A DNA stretch of 64,000 nucleotides from Pseudomonas gozinkensis (lineage in GTDB: Bacteria > Pseudomonadota > Gammaproteobacteria > Pseudomonadales > Pseudomonadaceae): contig NZ_CP062253.1 of NCBI RefSeq assembly GCF_014863585.1, positions 6,438,001 to 6,502,000 of the forward strand, read 5' to 3'. The position numbers were made by a program, and so were the translations under genes. Of this stretch, positions 8,674-17,627 are shown one piece after another (position 1 is the stretch's first letter; each line of letters begins with the position of its first letter). Below the pieces are notes generated by a model. That model searched no databases. It was given only the letters and a program-made list of their open reading frames with translations, and had not been told where the DNA came from.

Positions 8674-10956
8674 TTAAAGCGACGAGTATTTCTTGCGCAG
8701 ACGCTGACGAATCAGTTCCGCGAGGGTGTTCATGACGAAGGTGAACAACAGCAGCACCAGCGCCGAGAGGAACAGCACGCGGTAGTGGCTGCCGCCGACT
8801 TCCGACTCCGGCATTTCCACCGCGACGTTGGCGGCCAGGGTGCGCAGGCCTTCGAACAGGTTCATTTCCATGACCGGGGTGTTGCCGGTGGCCATCAGCA
8901 CGATCATGGTTTCGCCGACCGCACGGCCCATGCCGATCATCAGCGCCGAGAAGATGCCCGGGCTGGCGGTCAGGATCACCACGCGAGTCATGGTCTGCCA
9001 TGGCGTGGCACCGAGGGCCAGCGAGCCCAGGGTCAGGCCGCGCGGCACGCTGAACACAGCGTCTTCGGCGATCGAGTAGATGTTCGGGATCACCGCAAAG
9101 CCCATGGCCAGACCGACCACCAGAGCGTTGCGCTGGTCGTAGGTGATGCCCAGGTCGTGGGAAATCCACATGCGCATGTCGCCGCCGAAGAACCAGTTCT
9201 CCATGAACGGGCTCATGTACAGCGACAGCCAGCCCACGAACAGGATCACCGGGATCAGCAGTGCACTTTCCCAGCCGTCCGGGACTTTCAGGCGGATCGA
9301 CTCAGGCAGGCGGCTGAAGGTGAAACCGGCGATCAGGATGCCGATCGGCAGCAACATCAGCAGGCTGAAGATGCCCGGCAGATGCCCTTCCACATACGGC
9401 GCGAGGAACAGGCCGGCGAAGAAACCGAGGATCACCGTCGGCATCGCCTCCATCAGCTCGATCACCGGTTTGACCTTGCGGCGCATGCCCGGGGCCATGA
9501 AGTACGCTGTGTAGATCGCAGCGGCGACGGCCAGCGGTGCAGCCAGCAGCATTGCGTAGAACGCGGCTTTCAGGGTGCCGAAGGTCAGTGGCGACAGGCT
9601 CAGTTTCGGTTCGAAATCGGTGTTGGCGGCGGTCGATTGCCAGACGTATTTAGGCTCGTCGTAGTTCTCGTACCAGACCTTGCTCCACAGTGCGCTCCAC
9701 GAGACTTCCGGGTGCGGGTTGTCGAGCAGCAGCGGTTGCAGCTTGCCGCCGGCTTCGACGATCACGCGGTTGGCCCGTGGCGACAGACCGAACAGACCCT
9801 GGCCTTCGACCACCTGATCGACCAGCAAGGTGCGGTGCGCGGTGCTGTGGAACACGCCGAGCTTGCCGCTGGCATCCAGGGCCAGGAAGCCCTTGCGACG
9901 TTCTTCGGCGGAAATTTCAACGATTGGCGTGGTGCCCATCTGGAACGTGCGGATCTGCTTCAGGCGCAGCTCGCCATCGGTGTCGCGGGCCATGAACCAC
10001 TGGGCCAGGCCACCTTTGGAGTCACCGACGATCAGCGAGATGCCACCGACCAGTTGCGTGGCGGCGGTGACTTCGGCTTCGCCGTTTTCCAGCAGCTTGT
10101 AGCGACCGTTGAGGCTCTTGTCGCGCAGGCTGAACACGTCGGCCTGGGCACGCCCGTTGACCACGTACAGCCACTGCTGGCGCGGGTCGACGAAGATGTT
10201 TTTCACCGGCTCGGTCATCTGCGGCAGATCGATACGCTTCTGCTCGTTGGTGACTTCGCCGGTCATCATGTTTTCTTCGCTGGTCAGCGACAGCACATTG
10301 AGTTGCGAACCGGTGGAGCCGACCAGCATCAGGGTCGAATCGGTAGCGTTGAGGCTGACGTGCTCCAGTGCGCCGCCGTTTTCGTTCAGCGCGATCGGTG
10401 CATCGCCATACGGATACTCGATGGCCGGGGTGATGGTTTTCTTGCCGTCCGGGTAGCTGACTTTATAAGTGTGACGGAACACCAGCGCCTGACCGTTGGA
10501 CAGGCCCACGGCCACCAGCGGATGGCCCGGCTGGTCTTCGCCGATGGAGGTCACACTGGCGCCTGCCGGCAAAGGCAGATCGACGCGCTTCAATTCAGCG
10601 CCACTGTCGATGTCGAAGAACAGCGCCTGGCCCTTGTCGGAAACGCGCATGGCCACCTGATTCTGCTCTTCGAGCGAAATCATCAGCGGCTTGCCGGCGT
10701 CCTGCATCCAGGCCGGGGTGATTGCATCTTTCGCGCTCAGGTCAGCACCTTTGAACAGCGGCGCGACCACGTAGGCGAGGAAGAAGAAGATCAGGGTGAT
10801 GGCTGCCAGCACCGCCAGACCGCCGACGAGGACGTACCAGCGGGTGAAGCGATCCTTGAGCGCGCGAATGCGGCGCTTGCGTTGCAACTCAGGCGTATTG
10901 AAGTCAATGCGCTTGGGAGGGTTCGTAGTCATTTTGGAATTGGCCAGATCATTCAT
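8674..10956 (-). CDS. pstC: Phosphate ABC transporter permease PstC, long form
   Basis: Second permease subunit of the Pst importer. The protein is 760 residues from the ATG at 10956; a GTG two codons upstream is also open, and an ATG at 10932 is a third choice. One helix near residues 45-70 is followed by about 370 residues that look like a periplasmic beta-rich sensor-like domain, then the six-helix permease core from about residue 440 with the loop ALGATPWQTMTRVV. E. coli PstC is ~320 residues, so the insertion is large. A Pho box ends 22 bases upstream of this ATG. Confidence 0.95.
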   Translation of the reverse strand: MNDLANSKMTTNPPKRIDFNTPELQRKRRIRALKDRFTRWYVLVGGLAVLAAITLIFFFLAYVVAPLFKGADLSAKDAITPAWMQDAGKPLMISLEEQNQVAMRVSDKGQALFFDIDSGAELKRVDLPLPAGASVTSIGEDQPGHPLVAVGLSNGQALVFRHTYKVSYPDGKKTITPAIEYPYGDAPIALNENGGALEHVSLNATDSTLMLVGSTGSQLNVLSLTSEENMMTGEVTNEQKRIDLPQMTEPVKNIFVDPRQQWLYVVNGRAQADVFSLRDKSLNGRYKLLENGEAEVTAATQLVGGISLIVGDSKGGLAQWFMARDTDGELRLKQIRTFQMGTTPIVEISAEERRKGFLALDASGKLGVFHSTAHRTLLVDQVVEGQGLFGLSPRANRVIVEAGGKLQPLLLDNPHPEVSWSALWSKVWYENYDEPKYVWQSTAANTDFEPKLSLSPLTFGTLKAAFYAMLLAAPLAVAAAIYTAYFMAPGMRRKVKPVIELMEAMPTVILGFFAGLFLAPYVEGHLPGIFSLLMLLPIGILIAGFTFSRLPESIRLKVPDGWESALLIPVILFVGWLSLYMSPFMENWFFGGDMRMWISHDLGITYDQRNALVVGLAMGFAVIPNIYSIAEDAVFSVPRGLTLGSLALGATPWQTMTRVVILTASPGIFSALMIGMGRAVGETMIVLMATGNTPVMEMNLFEGLRTLAANVAVEMPESEVGGSHYRVLFLSALVLLLFTFVMNTLAELIRQRLRKKYSSL

Positions 10957-10962
10957 GCGCAC

Positions 10963-11007
10963 ACCCTAGCGATCCTGTATGACAGAAAGATGACAATGCA
11001 GTGACGC
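10963..11007 (-). promoter_or_regulatory. Candidate PhoB promoter for pstC
   Basis: Read on the minus strand, TTGTCAT-CTTT-CTGTCAT at 10979-10996 fits the Pho box (CTGTCAT-N4-CTGTCAT) in 13 of 14 positions. A third weaker unit (GCGTCAC) lies one 11-bp step upstream at 11001-11007. Ten bases after the box comes TAGGGT (10963-10968), the same spacing and nearly the same hexamer as at pstS. A start from here would fall near the pstC ATG at 10956. Confidence 0.65.
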
Positions 11008-11058
11008 ACCAAATCCGCCGCCAGCAGGGCACTGGCAGTGGATAGAAGAATTCGGGGA

Positions 11059-11096
11059 GTGTGGGGGCCGGGCCGCTTGCGGGCCGGGCCCCACAC
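11059..11096 (-). terminator. GC-rich hairpin between pstS and pstC
   Basis: GTGTGGGG...CCCCACAC with an inner GGCCGGGCC-type stem forms a long, very stable hairpin 35 bases after the pstS stop. No T-run follows on either strand, so it is more likely an mRNA-stabilising or partial-attenuation structure than a full terminator. It would explain high PstS relative to PstCAB. Confidence 0.7.
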
Positions 11097-11131
11097 GTGA
11101 GTCAGGCGGGGTTCACCCCTGACTCAGTTTG

Positions 11132-12133
11132 TTACTTTTTTGCGACTTCAGCGCCGCCTTCCTGCAGACCCAGGTCAGCCAGTGCTTTTGCAGCAACCTT
11201 GGCTGGCAGCGGGATGTAGCCGTCTTTCACTACCACTTCCTGGCCCTGTTTCGACAGAACCAGTTTCACGAACTCGGCTTCCAGCGGGGCCAGAGGCTTG
11301 TTCGGGGCTTTGTTGACGTACACGTACAGGAAACGCGACAGCGGGTACTTGCCGTTCAGGGCGTTTTCTTCGGTGTCTTCGATGAAGTCAGTGCTGCCTT
11401 TCTTCGACAGAGCAACGGTTTTCACGCTGGCGGTCTTGTAGCCGATGCCCGAGTAACCGATGCCGTTCAGCGAGGAGCTGATCGACTGCACGACCGAAGC
11501 CGAACCTGGTTGTTCGTTGACGTTAGGCTTGTAGTCGCCTTTGCACAGGGCTTCTTCCTTGAAGTAGCCGTAGGTGCCGGATACCGAGTTGCGGCCGAAC
11601 AGCTGAACCGGCTTGTTGGCCAGGTCGCCGGTCACGCCCAGGTCACCCCAGGTTTTCACGTCGGTCTTGGCGCCGCACAGACGGGTGGACGAGAAGATCG
11701 CGTCAACCTGTTCCATGGTCAGGTGCTGGATCGGGTTGTCCTTGTGTACGAACACAGCCAGGGCGTCCACGGCAACCGGGATAGCGGTTGGCTTGTAGCC
11801 GTATTTCTGTTCGAAGGCCGCCAGTTCGGTGTCCTTCATCTTGCGGCTCATCGGGCCCAGGTTGGAGGTGCCTTCAGTCAGCGCAGGTGGCGCGGTGGCG
11901 GAGCCAGCGGCCTGAATCTGGATGTTTACGTTCGGGTATTCTTTTTTGTAGTTCTCAGCCCAGAGGGTCATGAGGTTGGCCAGGGTATCGGAGCCGACGC
12001 TGGACAGGTTGCCCGACACACCAGTGGTCTTGGTGTAGCTCGGGATAGCAGGGTCAACAGCGGCAACCGCGTTGGCAGTCGCAACGCCAGCAGCGACAAA
12101 AGTCATTGCCGCCATCAAACGCTTCAGTTTCAT
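11132..12133 (-). CDS. pstS: Phosphate-binding periplasmic protein PstS
   Basis: Periplasmic phosphate receptor of the Pst importer. The 333-residue protein has a signal peptide ([20 protein letters not shown], cut near ANA-VAAV) and PstS features such as GSDTLANL and [20 protein letters not shown], of the Pseudomonas PstS/DING-like branch. It is the first gene of the operon, preceded by a Pho box and followed by a stable hairpin. Confidence 0.97.
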   Translation of the reverse strand: MKLKRLMAAMTFVAAGVATANAVAAVDPAIPSYTKTTGVSGNLSSVGSDTLANLMTLWAENYKKEYPNVNIQIQAAGSATAPPALTEGTSNLGPMSRKMKDTELAAFEQKYGYKPTAIPVAVDALAVFVHKDNPIQHLTMEQVDAIFSSTRLCGAKTDVKTWGDLGVTGDLANKPVQLFGRNSVSGTYGYFKEEALCKGDYKPNVNEQPGSASVVQSISSSLNGIGYSGIGYKTASVKTVALSKKGSTDFIEDTEENALNGKYPLSRFLYVYVNKAPNKPLAPLEAEFVKLVLSKQGQEVVVKDGYIPLPAKVAAKALADLGLQEGGAEVAKK

Positions 12134-12195
12134 GCCTTACTCCTAGCAGATAGGGTGTGTTAAGTCGGGGCCAAGTATCAGCAGGCCGTGTGAAC

Positions 12196-12229
12196 ACTCT
12201 ATGGCTGAAATATGACAATTGGATGAAAG
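12196..12229 (-). promoter_or_regulatory. PhoB-dependent promoter of pstS
   Basis: On the minus strand CTTTCAT-CCAA-TTGTCAT (12212-12229) fits the Pho box with 12 of 14 matches and the correct 4-base spacer. Ten bases downstream is TAGAGT (12196-12201), a fair -10. The start codon lies ~63 bases beyond. This is the arrangement expected where PhoB replaces the -35 element. Confidence 0.8.
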
Positions 12230-12247
12230 GCCAGCATGTCGTGACAG

Positions 12248-12358
12248 ATCGTTCCCACGCTCAGCGTGGGAACGCCGCCATGGACGCTCCGCGTCCGCTT
12301 CGAGACGTGACGCGGAGCGTCACAGGATGCATTCCCACGCGGGAGCGTGGGAACGATC
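12248..12358. repeat. ~110-bp palindromic repeat, GTTCCCACGC type, copy 1
   Basis: Outer arms ATCGTTCCCACGC...GCGTGGGAACGAT enclose shorter palindromes (GGACGCTCCGCGTCC and GACGCGGAGCGTC). A second copy is at 49492-49594. It is a family distinct from the REPs and lies between the MFS gene and the pstS promoter. Confidence 0.88.
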
Positions 12359-12372
12359 AAAGGGAGGGGGAT

Positions 12373-13671
12373 TTAACGACCCTTGCTCCACAACCACGCG
12401 CCGACCAGGATCCCCATCCCGCACAGCACTGCCACGTAATAGGCAGGCCCCATCGCGCTTTCTTTCAGCAGCAGGCTGACGACCATCGGGGTCAGGCCGC
12501 CGAAAATCGCGTAAGCGACGTTATAAGAGAAGGACAGACCGCTGAAGCGCACCACCGGCGGGAATGCCTTGACCATCACGTACGGCACCGCACCGATGGT
12601 GCCGACCAGGAAACCGGTCAGCGCATAGAGCGGGAACAGCCAGTTCGGGTGATCGGCAAGACTGTGATAGAAGGTCCAGGAACTGGCCAGCAAGCCCAGG
12701 CAGCCGAACACGAACACCCGGCCGGCGCCGAAACGATCGGCCAACGCGCCGGAAATGATGCAACCGAAACTCAGGAATACGATCGCCAGGCTGTTGGATT
12801 GCAGCGCGGTGGTCGGCGAGAAGTGATAGACCGTCTGCAGCACGGTCGGGGTCATCAGGATCACCACGACGATGCCGGCGGACAGCAGCCAGGTCAGCAG
12901 CATTGACACTGCAATGGCCCCGCGATGGTCACGCAGCACGGCGCGCAGCGGCACTTCTTCGGCCAGCGCCTTGCGCTGTTGCAGTTCGGCGAATACCGGG
13001 GTTTCGTGCAGCCAGCGGCGCAGGTAGACCGAGAACAGTCCGAACACGCCGCCGAGCAGGAACGGGATACGCCAGGCGTAATCCGAAACTTCCGTTGGCG
13101 TATAGATGCTGTTGATCGCGGTGGCGACCAGCGAACCGAGCAGGATGCCCGCCGTCAGGCCGCTGGTCAGGGTGCCGCAGGCGTAGCCGATGTGCTTGCC
13201 GGGTACGTGTTCGGAAACGAAGACCCACGCTCCCGGAACCTCACCGCCAATCGCTGCGCCCTGAATGACGCGCATCAAAAGCAGCAGGATCGGCGCCCAC
13301 ATGCCGATCTGCGCGTAGGTCGGCAGCAGGCCCATGATCAGGGTCGGCACGGCCATCATGAAAATGCTCAGGGTGAACATCTTCTTGCGCCCCAGCAGGT
13401 CGCCGAAGTGCGCCATTACGATCCCGCCCAGTGGCCGCGCCAGGTAACCGGCGGCGAAGATGCCGAAGGTCTGCATCAGGCGCAGCCACTCGGGCATGTC
13501 GGCCGGGAAGAACAATTTGCCGACCACGGTGGCAAAGAACACGAAGATGATGAAATCGTAGAACTCCAGCGCGCCCCCCAGGGCCGATAGCGACAGAGTC
13601 TTGTAGTCATTGCGGGTCAACGGTCGTGCGGGTTGGTCGGGCTGCGCGAGGCTCGAGGGCGCTGTGGTCAT
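12373..13671 (-). CDS. MFS transporter, metabolite:H+ symporter type
   Basis: Predicted 12-helix inner-membrane symporter of 432 residues. The MFS motif HFGDLLGRKKMF is between helices 2 and 3, and AIGGEVPGAWVFVSEH is typical of the MHS (metabolite/H+ symporter) branch that carries organic acids and zwitterions. The reading frame is open for 573 bases upstream, but that part lacks transporter sequence; the ATG at 13671 gives a family-like N-terminus. The location beyond pstS matches P. aeruginosa PA5370. The substrate cannot be told from sequence. Confidence 0.9.
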   Translation of the reverse strand: MTTAPSSLAQPDQPARPLTRNDYKTLSLSALGGALEFYDFIIFVFFATVVGKLFFPADMPEWLRLMQTFGIFAAGYLARPLGGIVMAHFGDLLGRKKMFTLSIFMMAVPTLIMGLLPTYAQIGMWAPILLLLMRVIQGAAIGGEVPGAWVFVSEHVPGKHIGYACGTLTSGLTAGILLGSLVATAINSIYTPTEVSDYAWRIPFLLGGVFGLFSVYLRRWLHETPVFAELQQRKALAEEVPLRAVLRDHRGAIAVSMLLTWLLSAGIVVVILMTPTVLQTVYHFSPTTALQSNSLAIVFLSFGCIISGALADRFGAGRVFVFGCLGLLASSWTFYHSLADHPNWLFPLYALTGFLVGTIGAVPYVMVKAFPPVVRFSGLSFSYNVAYAIFGGLTPMVVSLLLKESAMGPAYYVAVLCGMGILVGAWLWSKGR

Positions 13672-14050
13672 GGCAAGGTCTTCTCTTATAGTCGGATCTG
13701 CCGCCACAACAACGCTGGCTGTGGCTCGGGCAGGTTCGGCACCATAGCAAATTGTTCGAAAAAGCACATAGAGGCGCGTATTTGCCGGTCGAAATGAGAA
13801 CCGGACGGTCGTCGCGGAGTCTACCGACCGATATACTCGCAACCTTGCTCCGATTTGTAGGGGGTTGCTGTGCGAAAACGTCGTTGGTCGCCTTGGCGCG
13901 TAGTTCCAGCCGGTTTCGCAGAGTTTCCCCTTTAGGCGCCTTATGGAAAACGTGACGAACGTAGTATGTTCGGTGCTGAATCGTTTTTCCCGAAGACGGC
14001 TACCACCAGCAATACCCAACGAAGAGTCACGGGTTAGAGGCACCCCCGGC
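13672..14050. other. 379-bp divergent intergenic region
   Basis: Separates the MFS gene (minus) from the thioesterase gene (plus), so both promoters should be here. I see a possible -10 (GATATACTC near 13830) but no convincing -35 or operator, and no RNA gene. Confidence 0.4.
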
Positions 14051-14455
14051 ATGATAGAGCTCGAACAAGAAGATCCGATCCCGCAAGGCGACCTGGCCCT
14101 GCAAATCACCGCGCTTCCCCGCGAAACCAACGGCTTCGGCGATATTTTCGGCGGCTGGCTGGTGGCGCAGATGGACCTGGCCGGCACTGCCATGGCCAGC
14201 CGTGTTGCCGGCGGCCGTGTCGCAACCGTGGCCATCGATCGCATGGCGTTTCTGGTGCCGGTGGCTGTCGGCGCGCAATTGTCCTTTTATACCCAGACCC
14301 TGGAAATCGGCCGCAGCTCGATCCAGATGATGGTCGAGGTGTGGAGCGACGATCCACTGTCCAGCGAGTGGCGTAAAGTGACCGAAGCGGTGTTCGTGTT
14401 CGTTGCCATCGATGGCAGCGGTCGCACCCGCTCGGTTCCGCCACGCGCACGTTAA
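14051..14455 (+). CDS. Acyl-CoA thioesterase (hotdog fold)
   Basis: The 134-residue protein fits the single-domain hotdog thioesterases of the YciA type, which hydrolyse acyl-CoA to free acid and CoA. The hotdog helix region is visible as NGFGDIFGGWLVAQMDLAGT followed by RVATVAIDRMAF. The ATG at 14051 is chosen because the open frame upstream has no family-like sequence and GAGG lies nine bases before it. It is followed 57 bases later by the mutarotase gene on the same strand. Confidence 0.9.
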   Translation: MIELEQEDPIPQGDLALQITALPRETNGFGDIFGGWLVAQMDLAGTAMASRVAGGRVATVAIDRMAFLVPVAVGAQLSFYTQTLEIGRSSIQMMVEVWSDDPLSSEWRKVTEAVFVFVAIDGSGRTRSVPPRAR

Positions 14456-14512
14456 ACCTCGCGGCCGTTTCACGGTCGATAGTCGTCCAAGTTGCTGATC
14501 GAGAGTTGTCCC

Positions 14513-15412
14513 ATGAACACGCCCAACGTTGAAGCCGTGAAACTGGATGAACTGAACTGCTGGCGCATCCGCCACGGTCAGGCCGAAGTGCTGGTGGCCC
14601 AGCAAGGCGCGCACATCCTCAGTTATCAGGTGGACGGCCAGCCGCCGCTGATCTGGCTGAACGACAAGGCCGTGTTCAAGACCGGCCAGAGCATCCGCGC
14701 CGGCGTGCCGGTGTGCTGGCCGTGGTTCGGCAAGTTCGAACGCAACCCGCAGAACGTGCAGGCGATGCGCACGAGCGAAGAACCGGCCGGCGCTCACGGG
14801 TTTGTCCGGGCGATGGATTGGGAGCTGGGCGGCATCGAAACTGAAGGTGAAAGCCTCAAGGTCGAGTTCACCCTGCCCTACCCCGAGGGCGGTTTCGCAG
14901 AATGGCCACACCAGGTCGATCTGACCCTGACCCTGCGCCTCGACGATCAACTGCACATCAGCCTGACCAGCCACAACCGTGGCGCCGACACCGTCAGCAT
15001 CAGCCAGGCGCTGCACAGCTATTTCGCGGTCAGCGATGTGCGCAACGTGCGCGTCGAAGGCGTCGATGGCCTGGATTACATCGAGACCCTGGACGACTGG
15101 AAAACCTGCACCCAGCAAGGCGATCTGCGTTTTGCCGGCGAAACCGACCGCATCTACCTCGACGCCCCGCCGCAACTGAGCATCGTCGATCCGGCCTGGG
15201 AACGGCGCATCGTGCTGACCACTACGGGTTCACGCACGGCGGTGATCTGGAACCCATGGATCGACCGCGCTGCCGCGCTCAGCGACATGGACAACGACGG
15301 CTGGCAGCGCATGCTGTGCATCGAGACGGCGAACGTGATGAGTGATGTGATGAACCTGGCACCGGATGCCAGCCACACCATGGGTGTCAGCGTCAGCAGC
15401 AAGCCGCTCTAA
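14513..15412 (+). CDS. D-hexose-6-phosphate mutarotase
   Basis: Aldose-1-epimerase family enzyme (YeaD type, 299 residues) that interconverts alpha and beta anomers of glucose-6-phosphate or related sugars. Visible features are the substrate-binding run IRAGVPVCWPWFG, HGFVR with the first catalytic-type His near residue 97, LHSYF near residue 168, and WNPW. The ATG at 14513 starts the family-typical protein. Cytoplasmic, no signal peptide. Its role is in sugar metabolism generally; no sugar operon surrounds it. Confidence 0.9.
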   Translation: MNTPNVEAVKLDELNCWRIRHGQAEVLVAQQGAHILSYQVDGQPPLIWLNDKAVFKTGQSIRAGVPVCWPWFGKFERNPQNVQAMRTSEEPAGAHGFVRAMDWELGGIETEGESLKVEFTLPYPEGGFAEWPHQVDLTLTLRLDDQLHISLTSHNRGADTVSISQALHSYFAVSDVRNVRVEGVDGLDYIETLDDWKTCTQQGDLRFAGETDRIYLDAPPQLSIVDPAWERRIVLTTTGSRTAVIWNPWIDRAAALSDMDNDGWQRMLCIETANVMSDVMNLAPDASHTMGVSVSSKPL

Positions 15413-15429
15413 GCAACACCCGATAAAAC

Positions 15430-15518
15430 TGTGGGAGCGAGCTTGCTCGCGAAAGCGTCATATCAGTCAACATCAATGTGACTGAGAGACAGCATTCGCG
15501 AGCAAGCTCGCTCCCACA
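15430..15518. repeat. REP doublet (REPIN), GAGCGAGCTTGCTCGC type
   Basis: Inverted pair of TGTGGGAGCGAGCTTGCTCG elements between two convergent genes, with ~45 bases in between. Confidence 0.93.
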
Positions 15519-15535
15519 ATTGTTTTGTATAGGTC

Positions 15536-16072
15536 CTACAGATCAGATTCCTGCACCACCCGCACCTTGTCCGCTTCCAGTGCGTACGCCGCATCGGCGA
15601 GGTCATTGCTGACCTTCTCGATCTTCAGCGTGCCGGTCACCCACAGCGGCGTGTAGATGTCATCCAGCTTCAAACCCTTCGGATAGCGCACCAACACCAG
15701 TTGATTCGGCGGCGGTGGCGGCACATGGATACACGCGCCCGGGTACGGCACGAGGAAGAACAGCGTGCTGCGACCCTTGGCGTCGGATTCCAGCGGCACC
15801 GGATAACCCCCGATGCGGATGTGCTTGTCGTTCATCGACGCCACGGTCTTGGTCGAATACATCACCGCCGGCAAACCCTTGGCCTGCTTCATCCCGCCTT
15901 TCTGGGTGAAGGTGCCGGTGGCTTCCGGGGAGTTGTGATCGATTTCAGGCATGGCCTCGAGGGCTTTCTGATCCGACTTGGGCATCAGTTCCAGCCAGTC
16001 GGTTTCCGGCAGTTCGCCGGCGAGGGCCAGACCGCTGCCCAGCAAAAGGAGAGTCAACAGAAAACGGCGCAT
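15536..16072 (-). CDS. DUF3299 exported protein
   Basis: The 178-residue protein starts with a clear signal peptide (MRRFLLTLLLLGSGLALA). The mature part has features I associate with DUF3299: DWLELMP at the start, IRIGGYPVPLE, and FFLVPYPGACIHVPPPPPNQ with a single Cys beside a proline run. The function of this family is not known; some members occur near lipoprotein or metal transport genes. Here it stands alone, convergent with the mutarotase gene. Confidence 0.85.
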   Translation of the reverse strand: MRRFLLTLLLLGSGLALAGELPETDWLELMPKSDQKALEAMPEIDHNSPEATGTFTQKGGMKQAKGLPAVMYSTKTVASMNDKHIRIGGYPVPLESDAKGRSTLFFLVPYPGACIHVPPPPPNQLVLVRYPKGLKLDDIYTPLWVTGTLKIEKVSNDLADAAYALEADKVRVVQESDL

Positions 16073-16131
16073 GAAGGTGCTCGGTAAAGGATGCTCGAAT
16101 AAGGAGGGAACGCTGAATCGCCGAGCATTCT

Positions 16132-16162
16132 AGCCCTCTCCACCGGATTGGCAGAGAGGGCT
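16132..16162. other. Nine-base-pair hairpin between GlsB and DUF3299 genes
   Basis: AGCCCTCTC pairs with GAGAGGGCT around a 13-base loop, 14 bases past the GlsB stop. No T-run follows on the minus strand, so it may be a weak terminator or an RNA end-protecting hairpin. Confidence 0.5.
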
Positions 16163-16175
16163 TTGTCGCTTTGGA

Positions 16176-16421
16176 TCAGTTCTTTTTGATCAGGCCGTAG
16201 ATCACCAGCAACACGATCGCGCCGACCAGCGCGCCGATGAAACCTGCGCCCTGACCCGCCTGATAGATGCCCAGGGCCTGGCCGCCGTAAGTGGCTGCCA
16301 GCGAACCGCCGATACCGAGCAGGATGGTCATGATCCAGCCCATGCTGTCATCGCCCGGTTTCAGGAACCGCGCCAGCAGGCCGACGATCAGGCCGATAAA
16401 GATGGTTCCGATAATTCCCAT
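16176..16421 (-). CDS. GlsB/YeaQ/YmgE family stress membrane protein
   Basis: Small inner-membrane protein of 81 residues with three hydrophobic segments and Gly-rich packing motifs (IFIGLIVGLLARFLKPG, WIMTILLGIGGSLAATYGG, IGALVGAIVLLVIYGLIKK). The family is linked to envelope and acid stress, but no molecular role is established. Its Shine-Dalgarno GAGGGAAA lies just before the ATG. Confidence 0.92.
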   Translation of the reverse strand: MGIIGTIFIGLIVGLLARFLKPGDDSMGWIMTILLGIGGSLAATYGGQALGIYQAGQGAGFIGALVGAIVLLVIYGLIKKN

Positions 16422-16534
16422 GGCATTTCCCTCTGAATGATTTGGATATGCGAAAGCCTAGTCAGACTTTGGCATCCTGCCATCAGAGAACGGCGGCCCC
16501 TTAATGGTTCCGCCGCTGCCAGATGAAACTGTCG

Positions 16535-17617
16535 TTACTCGGCGATCAGCGCTTCGACCTTGAGGATCTGCTGCTCGAGGGTCGCCTTGTCCTTGCAGCG
16601 CAGGTTGGCGTGACCGACCTTGCGCCCGGCCTTGAAGGCCTTGCCGTAGTGATGCAGATGGCAATCGTCGATGGCGATGACCTTCTCGACCGGCGGAACA
16701 ACGCCGATGAAGTTGAGCATCGCGCTCTCGCCGACCTTGGCCGTCGAACCCAGCGGCAGACCGGCAACGGCCCGCAGGTGGTTTTCGAACTGGCTGCACT
16801 CGGCGCCTTCGGTGGTCCAGTGGCCGGAGTTGTGTACGCGCGGGGCGATTTCGTTGGCCTTGAGGCCGCCGTCGACTTCAAAGAACTCGAACGCCATCAC
16901 GCCGACGTAATCCAGCTGCTTGAGCACGCGGCCGGAATAGTCTTCGGCCAGGGCCTGCAACGGGTGATCGGTGCTGGCGACCGACAGCTTGAGAATGCCG
17001 CTGTCGTGGGTGTTGTGTACCAGTGGATAGAACTTGGTTTCGCCATCACGGGCACGCACGGCGATCAGCGACACTTCGCCGGTGAACGGCACGAAGCCTT
17101 CCAGCAGGCAGGCCACGCTGCCCAGCTCGGCGAACGTACCGACCACATCTTCCGGCTTGCGCAGGACTTTCTGACCCTTGCCGTCGTAACCCAGAGTGCG
17201 GGTTTTCAGCACGGCCGGCAGGCCGATCGAAGCGACGGCGGCGTCCAGGTCGGCTTGCGACTGGATATCGGCGAACGCCGGGGTCGGAATCCCCAGGTCC
17301 TTGAACATGCTCTTCTCGAACCAGCGGTCGCGAGCGATGCGCAGGGCTTCGGCGCTCGGGTAGACCGGCACGAATTGCGAAAGGAACGCCACGGTTTCCG
17401 CCGGAACGCTTTCGAACTCAAAGGTCACCAGATCGACTTCATCGGCCAACTGGCGCAGATGATCCTGATCGCCGTAATCGGCCCGCAGGTGTTCGCCCAG
17501 CGCAGCGGCGCAAGCGTCCGGCGCAGGGTCGAGGAAAGCGAAGTTCATGCCCAGCGGGGTGCCCGCCAGGGCCAACATGCGACCCAACTGGCCGCCACCG
17601 ATTACACCGATCTTCAT
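16535..17617 (-). CDS. purK: N5-carboxyaminoimidazole ribonucleotide synthase PurK
   Basis: ATP-grasp enzyme of de novo purine synthesis: converts AIR plus bicarbonate and ATP to N5-CAIR. The 360-residue protein starts MKIGVIGGGQLGRML (dinucleotide-binding-like N-terminus typical of PurK) and carries the ATP-grasp regions LPAVLKTRTLGYDGKGQ, FFEVDGGLKANEIAPRVHN and GHWTTEGAECSQFENHLRA. The frame is open farther upstream but those residues lie over the end of purE and are not family-like. It is 10 bases after purE, forming a purEK operon. Confidence 0.97.
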   Translation of the reverse strand: MKIGVIGGGQLGRMLALAGTPLGMNFAFLDPAPDACAAALGEHLRADYGDQDHLRQLADEVDLVTFEFESVPAETVAFLSQFVPVYPSAEALRIARDRWFEKSMFKDLGIPTPAFADIQSQADLDAAVASIGLPAVLKTRTLGYDGKGQKVLRKPEDVVGTFAELGSVACLLEGFVPFTGEVSLIAVRARDGETKFYPLVHNTHDSGILKLSVASTDHPLQALAEDYSGRVLKQLDYVGVMAFEFFEVDGGLKANEIAPRVHNSGHWTTEGAECSQFENHLRAVAGLPLGSTAKVGESAMLNFIGVVPPVEKVIAIDDCHLHHYGKAFKAGRKVGHANLRCKDKATLEQQILKVEALIAE

Positions 17618-17627
17618 CTCAACAACC

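Noticed and set aside
7020..8735. 571-codon plus-strand frame opposite pstA
   Set aside because: Low-complexity His/Gln/Arg composition and no family features; shadow of pstA.
8563..11004. Long plus-strand open frame opposite pstC (813 codons)
   Set aside because: Its protein is a His/Gln/Arg-rich shadow typical of the reverse frame of a GC-rich gene; pstC on the other strand has clear domains.
13672..14244. N-terminal extension of the MFS gene by 191 codons
   Set aside because: The upstream part overlaps the thioesterase gene, is not hydrophobic and lacks transporter features; the ATG at 13671 is better.
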